Assembly (NCBI GenBank): GCA_029582155.1
Contig: CM055895.1
Span: 15,242,787-15,306,786 of the forward strand
Length of the DNA: 64,000 nt
From: Panopea generosa
Taxonomy: Eukaryota; Mollusca; Bivalvia; Adapedonta; Hiatellidae
Direction: 5' to 3'
Both the position numbers and the translations under genes were made by a program. Position 1 is the first letter of the stretch. Every line of letters starts with the position of its first letter. The notes under the pieces are model-generated. The model was not told the DNA's origin. It did no database searches and worked only from the letters and a program-made list of their open reading frames with translations. Below are positions 13,501 through 21,500 of this stretch, piece after piece.

Positions 13501-16457
13501 AGATATATAGGCTGCTATTAGTTTGATTACATAAAAAATAAGAATTCTTACGAAATCTTGTTTTACAAATTTACTTTTTTATTTTGAATCATGAATGATT
13601 ATTTTGAAATCTCAGATGATATTCATGTATAAAATATAATATACACAAAATAACACTTTAAATGTAAGCAAAAAGTATACAAAGAATAAATATCTTCATG
13701 CTGCTGATAAATAAGAATGATAATAAAAAAGAATTGTGCAATGTCTCAGAAATGTCTTGGTTTTAGTATCTAAAACCTGGCAGTTTTATTATTTAAAACC
13801 TGGCTGCTAAAATCCGGCAAGTTCCAATTGACATGGTCATATTGCGGCTGCAAGGAATAGACAATGGTGTGTGTAATATTGATTGTGGTGTTTTATTGCA
13901 CTGTCCTTTGTATTTAATAAGAAAATATTGATTAATAATATAAAAAGCCTACTTAGGTATAGATTTTATTTTTGACGATTTTTCGCCATTTTTTCACAAA
14001 TTGACAGGCATTTTAAAGTACATAATTTTTAATCAATTGTCACAAAGAGTATATATACTGAACCCATATCATCGAAGATAATAACAAAAACAAGAATATA
14101 TAATTGTTTATTTTGCTCGAAACAAAGGATATTTTCTTCACAGTGGATGTCAATGTGATGTATTTTCAGCACATAATAAGAATCAGTTTTTAATTATCTC
14201 GCATTATGTATTCTTCTTCTTCTTCTTCTTCTTCCAATTAATTCATCCCTCAAGAACTGAGTATTCTCCAATTGAGTGTATATACATGTGGCGTTGAGGA
14301 ATAAGTGTGCTTAGTTAAAATCACATGTATATAGGTTAAAACCTGGGTTCTAGGATGATACTTCTTGGCATCCCGCAACCCCATCTTGAAGGATGGTAGG
14401 CTGGGAGTTGCAATCAGTCCAGCAGGAAGGCTGTTCCAGAGTCTGATGGTACTCAGAAGAAGGAATGTAGATGACAATTAACATTTGACTGTGGGATCGT
14501 GAATCTCGAAGATGCGCTCTTGAGTAGGTTGTTGTCATGGGTACCAAGTAAATGTCTGCAGGGACGGTGATAAGTTGGTACACTACCCTGTACATCATTA
14601 CAAGTCTGGCATGCTGGCATCGGGATTGCAATGTGTCCCAGTCTTCAGTATTGATGTGTCTTCAGCATTGATGTGACGCTGCTTGTTCTCCTGTAATCGC
14701 CAGCGACATATCTGGCTCCTCTCCGTTGGACTTGTTCCAGTTTCTTGATGTTCCTCTGTGTGTATCGGTCCCAAACTACAGATGATGCATATTAAATGGA
14801 TGGTTGAACTAAAGTGGAGAAACATTAATGTTTTACTTGTTTTTGACAACTGTATGTGTTTTGACAGATGAATGCTAGGTTACTATTGGCTTTAGTGCAG
14901 ATATTGTCAATGTGGTTGTTCCATGAAAGGTTGGAACTGATGGTAACACCCAAATTTTTGGCTTCTTTGACCATTAGTAGCTCAATGTTGTGTATCTTGT
15001 AAAGAGATTGGAGTGGTTTACATTTGTTGGTGATTTGTATTACCTCGCATTTCTCAGGATTGAATGACATCTGCCAATTGTTTTCCCATGTCTGTAGATT
15101 GGTGAGATCATCTTGAACAGCCCTGGTGGATTTTATGCATCTAGCTGTATTGTATTTGTATAATTTGAATATCTACCTATCTCGCCAGTTAGGTCTGACC
15201 TCATTCATATTATAGTTCAACGCTTTCATGAATAAAATATGCAGGTAAACTTTTTGCTTTTGTCCATATACTGGTATACCCTCAACTTGAGTATTATCAC
15301 CAGTGGAGTGCTAGAAGAAAATTGAGTGGAAAATGAAAAAAAGAAGGAGCAGGAGAGTTAGTAGAGAGAGAAGGAAGTAAAGAGAGGGAAAGAATAAAAG
15401 AATACAGATATGTTTAAGAATTAAATGAGCCGCGAGTGCTGGGTCTTCAAGACCTGGACATGAAAGGAATCTAGCGACTCTGTGCCAGACAGGTGTGAGC
15501 GGGGAGCTGATTCCACTGCACATTGGTTCTTTGGAAAAAAGAAAATCATTTGTAATCCTGTCTGCCTTTAGCTGATGGTATTGATGTTGGTGTCTATCTG
15601 TGCCTCTGGTGAGGTAACCATCCTCCTTTATGGCTATCAGATGGTTCTGGATTTTAAAGAGCATACCCGGTACTCAATCTGAGCATGTCGATAACACTTG
15701 ATAATGTTATGATACCTGTTTGTGACCGTTGAAGTGAAAGCATTGAAAAGAAAAGTAAGTATTGGTGCAAGTTCCACTGATAGACCCTTCAACACTGCTG
15801 GGCTAATATTATCTGGGCTTGGTGCCTTAGATTTTGGCACCCCATTTTCAGTTACCTGTATCTCGGACATGTCATTCATGATTGTCATTTCTGGAAAAAA
15901 GGCCCAAGACATATCTGCTGTAAGAACTGAGCCTCATGGGAATTTGCTGTGAGAATACCGAGTGGAACTGATTGTTTAGTAATTCTGACTTAGAGACAGG
16001 ATCAGTTTCTCCATTTCTCTTCAGAGACTTGGGTCCTGTAGTGTCTATGTTTTTGGTGTTTGATAAAAGTTCAAAATCTTTTTGATATATTAAAATTGTC
16101 TTCTGTAATGTTATCTTCTTAAGGTGTGATCAAGTCTTCAACATATTCCGAGTAAGCCTTCCTACTAACTGACTGTATATGGTGTTTGAGTAGCTTAAGT
16201 CTTTTGGTGCTGAATCATCACGATAAATATCAAATATATAGATCGAAGTTAATCGAGATAAATAAAAAAAATCGCGAAAACGAATGAAAATTTGATTTTA
16301 AGGTCGTTTATACAATGTCTCTTACCTTGTAAATGTCAAGTGTTTTTCGTTTGCATGAAATGAATATTTCATCATCAACAGATATATCTGTTACAGCCAA
16401 AATATCACTTTCGCTGGGAATGGTAGAAAAAGAAATGCTTTCCATGAGCGCGGCCAT
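4410..16457 (-). CDS. NOL11: NOL11, nucleolar protein 11, 5' half of gene (exons 1-8)
   Basis: Eight minus-strand exons joined at GT/AG sites: 16457-16326, 12130-12017, 11693-11637, 9896-9693, 8636-8474, 7401-7246, 5683-5601 and 4580-4410. They total 1080 nt (360 codons) with consistent phases. The translation starts MAAL and contains YKVSNQKPLKSWSV, GAVGYLND, YDIKFG and NHLFIPCGRTL, collinear with animal NOL11 (human about 719 aa, recalled from memory). NOL11 is a metazoan UTPA/t-UTP component of the SSU processome. It acts in the nucleolus with UTP4 (cirhin) and supports rRNA transcription and early pre-rRNA cleavage. The visible part is the N-terminal beta-propeller-like half. The C-terminal half is not in the window and should lie to the left. 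Introns carry many transposon remnants. The gene is divergent from CEP20. Family assignment is firm; exact homology ends are by eye. Confidence 0.93.
5210..5443. mobile_element. Short MITE with 34-bp imperfect TIRs
   Basis: The left end CCATCCTTAAAAAAATATTT and the right end mirror each other, sharing GTTTGCTGTGCTCC and CCATCCTTAAAAAA on opposite strands (5210-5243 versus 5410-5443). The element is 234 bp with an AT-rich core. A target duplication is not obvious. It sits in NOL11 intron 7 and contains no gene. Confidence 0.75.
5601..5683 (-). CDS. NOL11: NOL11 exon 7
   Basis: 83 nt, acceptor TTATTCAG|ATGG and donor AAAG|GTATTT. It encodes GVCIYDIKFGIQQSW, matching CLSVWNIKFQTLQ of NOL11. The 3' end is basic (KPKQKTK). 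Confidence 0.93.
5880..6800. repeat. Diverged about 130-170 bp tandem repeat, GTGACCTTGACC family
   Basis: At least six degenerate units, marked by GTGACCTTGACC-like motifs near 5925, 6075, 6248, 6376, 6540 and 6710. Each is followed by a CATCATGTCA-like block and TTACAGACC. It is the same family as 1-460. Its tandem unit length recalls the cores of bivalve Helitron-related pearl elements, but I see no Helitron ends. It lies in NOL11 intron 6. Confidence 0.7.
6812..7206 (-). mobile_element. TTAA-type MITE, 5'-truncated copy (family M1)
   Basis: A reverse-orientation relative of the complete element at 10802-11493. Shared segments include GTGGTAAACTTGAAACGAAA, the CCCAAGTTAGGAAATCC block and the terminal ATCCTGATAAATTCCT next to TTAA (7207-7210). 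The opposite terminus is missing. The element abuts the donor region of NOL11 exon 6. Confidence 0.75.
7246..7401 (-). CDS. NOL11: NOL11 exon 6
   Basis: 156 nt, acceptor TATTTGCAG|GGTC and donor GAAG|GTAAGA. It contains SMVMVDSTHIAVGGV, corresponding to the ALTALDQDHVAVLG region of NOL11. The end of a TTAA-type MITE (6812-7206) lies only 39 bp beyond the 3' end of this exon. Confidence 0.92.
7402..8473. other. NOL11 intron 5, no feature recognised
   Basis: AT-rich intronic sequence between exons 6 and 5. A plus-strand frame at 7412-7615 is low-complexity and lacks homology. No repeat or RNA signal is recognised. Confidence 0.5.
8474..8636 (-). CDS. NOL11: NOL11 exon 5
   Basis: 163 nt (54 codons plus one base), acceptor GATTTTCAG|AATGG and donor CCTCT|GTAAGT. 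It encodes NGSMYMYSHWYYKDSDV. Similarity to vertebrate NOL11 is weaker here. Phase continuity with exons 4 and 6 supports it. Confidence 0.88.
8880..9545. repeat. Degenerate interspersed repeat of bivalve type
   Basis: Contains AATACTCTAGTTATT twice, AAAGGGCCATAACTCTG, GTTTCAGTTTAATTGGCC and a GAGACGACAGACG end. These motifs I associate with abundant bivalve interspersed repeats; the call is from memory without an alignment. It lies in NOL11 intron 4. Confidence 0.45.
9560..9645. mobile_element. Partial copy of the 10020-10182 MITE
   Basis: Shares ATAGCAAATG, GGCTGCTTAAG, GTGACCG and ACAGGTTT in the same order as 10100-10182. The left terminus is lost. Confidence 0.55.
9693..9896 (-). CDS. 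NOL11: NOL11 exon 4
   Basis: 68 codons in phase 0, acceptor TTTTTCAG|TCAAAC and donor GTGAAG|GTAAAT. It contains VLLYTNGAVGYLND, matching the EPLVLFKEGAVRGL region of NOL11. It lies between two copies of a MITE family, at about 9560-9645 and 10020-10182. Confidence 0.93.
10020..10182. mobile_element. TA-flanked mariner-like MITE
   Basis: Perfect 12-bp terminal inverted repeats CAGTTAAACCTG / CAGGTTTAACTG are flanked by TA on both sides (10018-10019 and 10183-10184). A CAGT terminus with a TA duplication is typical of Tc1/mariner-type non-autonomous elements. The element is 163 bp with no coding capacity. It lies in NOL11 intron 3. Confidence 0.8.
10256..10570 (-). mobile_element. tRNA-derived SINE (reverse) with 12-bp TSD
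   Basis: Perfect direct repeats CACCTAGTAAAG lie at 10244-10255 and 10571-10582. On the minus strand it begins with a tRNA-like head carrying A-box-like TGGTAAAGTGATAGAGCG and B-box-like GGTTCAATCCCC, with a CCGC/GCGG anticodon-like stem. It ends in a (CAA)n tail. A diverged second copy lies at 17703-18000 in CEP20 intron 1. Confidence 0.9.
10802..11493 (+). mobile_element. Complete 692-bp TTAA-type MITE (family M1)
   Basis: Terminal inverted repeats AGGGAATTTATCAGGAT and ATCCTGATATATTCCCT (16/17 matching) are flanked by TTAA at 10798-10801 and 11494-11497. TTAA duplication is the hallmark of piggyBac-type integration. There is no transposase. Related partial copies lie at 6812-7206, about 19030-19395 and about 26640-26920. 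Confidence 0.88.
11637..11693 (-). CDS. NOL11: NOL11 exon 3
   Basis: 19 codons in phase 0, acceptor TTTTGCAG|GATG and donor CAT|GTAAGT. It encodes DVKLWDKETVDFEKV, a WD-type strand. A 9-base A run near its 3' end (plus strand 11641-11649) makes it prone to sequencing or replication slippage, but the frame is intact here. Confidence 0.92.
12017..12130 (-). CDS. NOL11: NOL11 exon 2
   Basis: 38 codons in phase 0, acceptor CCAATCAG|GTTTC and donor CAG|GTAATT. It encodes VSNQKPLKSWSVRHG, very close to the human segment beginning VSDQKPLGSWSV. This is the strongest single exon for identifying the gene. Confidence 0.95.
12310..12470 (-). mobile_element. SINE fragment, same tail family as 4045-4259
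   Basis: The reverse complement carries GTGATTTGTCTAAGTTGTAA and the AAGTAAAATAAAATAAGTTT tail seen in the complete element. The head region is different and degenerate. It lies in NOL11 intron 1. Confidence 0.6.
12471..14210. other. NOL11 intron 1, mostly featureless
   Basis: AT-rich intron sequence. The one structure seen is a diverged tandem duplication at about 12860-13020, where GGACTGTG/GAACTGTG, AAAACTAGT and CTGCAGCA recur about 110 bp apart. No exon or RNA gene is recognised. Confidence 0.5.
14211..14234. repeat. (TTC)n microsatellite, possible LINE 3' tail
   Basis: Eight TTC triplets immediately beyond the 3' end of the minus-strand LINE remnant. On the LINE strand this reads (GAA)n. 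A simple-repeat 3' tail is usual for several non-LTR clades. Confidence 0.8.
14235..16200 (-). pseudogene. Decayed composite non-LTR retrotransposon (reverse transcriptase remnants)
   Basis: On the minus strand, frame-broken pieces appear in order. First is a pre-RT segment with RKAYSEYVEDLI (about 16130-16200). Next is an RT N-terminal piece with KAPSPDNISPAVLKGL (15637-15912). A C-terminal-type piece with HLIAIKEDGYLTRGTDRHQH (about 15500-15664) looks like a different LINE. An RT C-terminal piece follows with NPEKCEVIQITNK and LGVTISSNLSWNNHID (14825-15150). The last is a terminal piece with STIRLWNSLPAGLIATP (about 14340-14470). The catalytic YxDD region is missing. Frames shift repeatedly and stops occur, so no active product is possible. 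The type resembles jockey/CR1-like elements. It lies in NOL11 intron 1, in the gene's orientation. Confidence 0.85.
16326..16457 (-). CDS. NOL11: NOL11 exon 1
   Basis: 44 codons from the ATG at 16457, ending ...DIYK at the donor AAG|GTAAG. This start was chosen because MAAL aligns with the N-terminus of vertebrate NOL11 and has A at -3 and G at +4. The frame continues upstream to an in-frame ATG at 16514, which would add 19 residues; I consider that less likely. Confidence 0.9.
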
Positions 16458-16718
16458 ATTTGCAGTTCTGCGGTGAATAGGACTGTGTTCACATACAGTA
16501 TTTTCGGTATACACATACGTTCTTAATACGAGTTTTTATTTTCATGATAATAATTAATTTAAAATTAATTATTTAAACAATGCTATTAGATCTCTTATTA
16601 TAAAAAAATAGTGTAGATATTTGATATTAATTGGACATTTCTCAAATATTTTGGTGGAGTCAAGCCTATTATAAAGTACTCTCAAATTGATGACGTTTTC
16701 TACAAGCGGTCTGCCAAA
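16458..16718. promoter_or_regulatory. Divergent NOL11/CEP20 intergenic promoter region
   Basis: These 261 bp separate the NOL11 ATG (minus strand) from the CEP20 ATG (plus strand). The centre is very AT-rich and contains AATTAATTTAAAATTAATT. A TATAAA lies at 16670-16675, about 44 bp before the CEP20 ATG, too close to be a classical TATA box unless the leader is very short. A shared bidirectional promoter is inferred from spacing only. Confidence 0.7.
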
Positions 16719-16746
16719 ATGTCTTCAACACATGAATTGAAGGATG
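16719..16746 (+). CDS. CEP20: CEP20 exon 1
   Basis: 28 nt encoding MSSTHELKD plus one base, donor GATG|GTAAAT. It is comparable to the short human N-terminus ending AELK before the conserved DTLE block. The exon is too short to detect without the downstream exons. Confidence 0.88.
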
Positions 16747-18414
16747 GTAAATAACAATATTTTCAAAATGTATTGTTATGTTTGTCTTTTTTTTCACACA
16801 GTCACCAATTACAACGCTTAATTAATTAATTGACATTTGGCTCAATTTGTTAAGTCACATTAAAACAGTAATTTTAGTTGAATCACAGTTTTAATTCAAG
16901 TTTCAACATGAAAACGGTCTACCAGAATTGTAAACAATAACAATTATTATAATATAGCCATACATAGCTTATACTGATTTGTTTTAGACAATAGAGAAAA
17001 TTAAATTGATTTGATTTGACATGTTTTCAATACAGAGTACAAATAAACATTCAGACAGATATTAAAAGAATTATTAAAGAAATACTTGAGGTGACTACTG
17101 AAATTTCAGCTATGTCCCTGTATACCCCTTTACTCCACAGATACACGTTTTCGAACACCAATCACAGAACACCTTTGAAAACAGTGCAGGAAGAGTTAAG
17201 ATTGCTCATAATGAGCAATCTGAACACTTCCTGCACTGTTTTCCACTCTGTCAGTTAATATAAACATAATTCACCCAATAATTCAAAGTCTTCTGTATGA
17301 GTTTTCCAAAAGCTTCTATATTAGAGGCGTCGAAAGGCGTCTGTATGAAGTAAAGGGATACCTATACCGTGATATACCTATTACCGCGAATGCCAGTATG
17401 ATAACAATATCCAAGACATATGCAAATCTCAAACTTTCGTTAGCATCAGCATTTGTTTACATTTCGTACCGACAACTGTTTATTACTCAGCACTCTTAAG
17501 TAACTTATTACTGTTTTTTATTGATGCCATTATTTACATGGTTGACAAAGTTTTAGATTCGCAGTAATAGGTATGACCAGTATATAATATATTGTATTGA
17601 TTTAGCCTACCAGTCTCTAATTAAGTCACTACCTTCAAACCAAAATAATGTTTATTAACAAATGTACTAAATAAAGCTAGAAATATACATTGACTGTCAT
17701 CAACATGTTGTATGGAGTTTAGCGTCACTTTCAAAAAAAAATTAGTGCAACATTGTCTACTTGATACAGTATACTACACTGGAGTATTGATTATGCCACA
17801 GACACATGGTATGATAACCCACCCAATCACATTATACTGACACCAGGCCAACCATTTCTAGAACTATCCTCTAAATACTGAACTCCAAGCGAGGAAGCTT
17901 CTAGTACTATTTTTCAAGTCGGGTATGACCTGCCAGGTGATAGAACCCACAACCATCCTCAAGGGAGATGGATATTCTACCTATATACCACTGCTGCAGT
18001 TGAAATTATCATAGATATACAGTGTCTCTCTTTTACATTAACTTTATTTATATAGAATTTAGAAGAAAAACACATATATATATACAAATGCCTGAAATTT
18101 CAAGAAAATACTGTTTAAACATATTTGTTAAAAATTATAAGATTACTTTTTAATATTAAATATCTTTCAGTTATCAAAGATACGCTGGAAAATAGAGGGG
18201 TACTTGGACAAATAAAAGCCAGAATACGAGCAGAAGTTTTCAATTCTTTAGATGACCACACTGAACAAAAACCTCCACTGAGCAATGAAAACATGATAAT
18301 CAATGAACTCATTCGAGAATATTTAGAATTCAACAAATACAAGTACACAGCATCAGTACTTGTGTCAGGTAAACAACATACAGCTATACAGCTCTCTATG
18401 TATATTGCTCTATT

Positions 18415-18480
<66 letters not shown>

Positions 18481-18546
18481 AAGGGAGATAAATAAATTCA
18501 CAACGACGGAATTTATGATTTTTTTTATCTTTTCAGATGCTCATTC

Positions 18547-18585
<39 letters not shown>

Positions 18586-21500
18586 TGAGTGACTTTAAAA
18601 ACTCAAAACTCTTATTAAGAAAGTCTAAGATGGGATGGGAAGATGCATTATCGCTCGTCAGCCACCACTGAGAAACATTTATAAGCTTTCCAAAGCCTTG
18701 GGTCAGGTGTGGAACAACATTTCCTAACAATGTATTACAATTATTGTGCTTTCATTGAGGCAGATATGTGTAACCTGCATTGCTGTAAATGGTAGTTACA
18801 ACCGTTACTAATTGCAAAGTTGGTGATTTGGGGTATCGTTGTTTAACACATTAATTCTCTGGGAATTGTCAATATTTTCCAAAAAAAACATACAAAGTAT
18901 TAGGCTTATGTTGATGTTTATTGTCAAATTTTAAAAAAATTATCAGTAAGTAACTTGATTATTTTACAATGTCTGACCATTGCATTTTTAAAGTCCATCA
19001 GTGTATATACATGCAAATTTCAGTGAGTAGTTAAGCATTTTTTTTCCAATACATGTATAATATATCGTGCCTATATATACTCATTCGCCTCGTATTACTA
19101 TAAGAACATCTGTTGATGATATATTGAAAAGACTTGGCCTGCCCATCCAGGTTAAACAAAAATAGATTTTCTGCTTAAAAGATATTTTGTGACATCGCAC
19201 ATATAAAAAGAGTCACATGGTTTCATTATGATTTTGAATTTAGAATTTGTTTATCTTTATAAAGAGTCTGAATGGTGATGTGAATGTATTCAAGTAGTAT
19301 TTTCAGAAATGTCTATTTTTAGAATGGGGATTTTGTTTCAAGTTTACCACTTCAATTAAAATATCATTTTTGTCACGTTTTGGTGGATCTGATATATATA
19401 TATATATTCCAAAGATTCTTTGTATACATTGTAATTTTTTTTTCATTTATTAAGACATTTGCAGCATTTTTTCCAGATGTACTGTAATCATGAAACCAAT
19501 TAAACTAATCATGTGGGATAACTCTTGCCAGATCTTTTTGCAAAATAGGGCCTTTGTTTGACTTAGAAATTTTGTAACTCATCAGCCACTGCATGTATTG
19601 GATTGAAACTTCATACAATGTATTGTAGTTATAAGACCTTTTCAATTTTGTAAGTTATATAGCTCTTATTTGCTTGGATTTGTCATCAGTCTCAATCAAA
19701 TTTGCACTTTTGTTACAAATATTGGAATAGTCAAGTGCGCTGTCCCTCCGACAGATCTTGTTTAATGTTTATGTGATTATTTTTATTTGATATACTGTTT
19801 AATCAATGATTTGACCTACCTGCTGATACTTCTTTCACAGAATCTGGTCAGCCGAAGCAGCCACTGGATAGAGGGTTTCTGGCAGAGGAATTGAATGTAG
19901 AGGAAGACAGACATAGTAGCCAAATGTAAGCACATTTGTGACAAATCCCTTGAATTTCTCCTTCATTATCCTGGAAATTGTATTTATAAACCCCAAAAAG
20001 CCTTTTGCTAAAACATGATCTCTAAACAATAGTTGCAAATCATCGTTTATGCAATGTCCAAGCATGGTCCAAAATAACATGCTAGGAAGTTTCCAGTTAC
20101 CGGTACCTATGATAGGTGGTGATTCTACTAAGATTCATTTTTAAATCTTCCTCGACCGTTAAAACTGGATTTCATATAATTATAACCATTAATATGTAAG
20201 AAATGGGTTACAAAAAAAAAACATAATGTATTGTATGCATGTTTTAGCTTAAATGGTCAGAGAATTTATGAAAATACAATGTCTCTTAATAATGAGAAAT
20301 GATGAGGTGTATCCATGAAAATGTGTCCTCCGTGACCAAGTGGTCTAAAGCCCTGTCTGAAGATTACCTATCTATCTCCACTAAGGTCGTAGGTTCGAGT
20401 CCCGCAATCTCAAAATAACTTTATATGAGAACATTTGCCAGTTACTTGCGGAAGTGTGATGGTTCTACTTAGATTTATTTTGAGGTCTTCCTTCACCTAT
20501 AAAACTGGATATGCCATATATGACCTGAAATGTGTTGAAAATTTGCATTATACCCTGTTTTCCATGAAAATGTTATGATGTTGTATGTAACAATTGGCCT
20601 TGAGCATACATTTTGCTGTTACAGTCCACTTTTGTATGGTTTGGTGGGACAATTTATGAACAAGAATCGAGGAAAAAGCACGAGATCAGCGTTGCAAAAT
20701 AGAGGACAGAGTTCACGTTTTCTGGACGAGTTAGAGAATGAAATGGGTAAGGATCTTTAGTTATTCAGGGAAACATACCTATAAGCATGCTTATTTAGGG
20801 TCATGTACTGGCACACATGTTTATTCATTCAGTGAGGTGTACTGGTAAGCATGATTGTTTATTCAGACATATTGGTAAGCATGATTGTTTATTCAGTTAG
20901 ACATATTGGTTATCATGATTGTTTATTCATTTAGACATATTTGTAAGTATGATTATTTATTTATTCAGTTAGACATACTGGTAAACATGATTATTTGTTC
21001 AGTTAGACATATTGGTAAGAATGTTTATTTATTCAGTTAGACAGACTGGTAAGCATAATTATTTATTCAGTTCGACATACTGGTAAGCATGTTTATTTAT
21101 TCAGTTAGACATATTGGTAAGCATGTTTATTTATTCAGTTAGACAGACTGGTAAGCATGGTTATTTGTTCAGTTAGACATATTGGTAAGCATGTTTATTT
21201 ATTCAGTTAGACAGACTGGTAAGAATGATTATTTGTTCAGTTAGACATATTGGTAAGCATGACTAATTATTCAGTTAGACATATTGGTAAGCATGTTTAT
21301 TTATTCAGTTAGACAGACTAGTAAGCATGATTATTTATTCAGTAAGACATATTGGTAAGCATGTTTATTTATTCAGTTAGACAGACTGGTAAGAATGATT
21401 ATTTGTTCAGTTAGACATATTGGTAAGCATGACTAATTATTCAGTTAGACATATTGGTAAGCATGACTAATTATTCAGTAAGACATACTGGTAAGCATGT

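Noticed and set aside
14598..15912. LINE-derived open frames as host genes
   Set aside because: They are RT fragments in different frames with stops between them and no catalytic motif.
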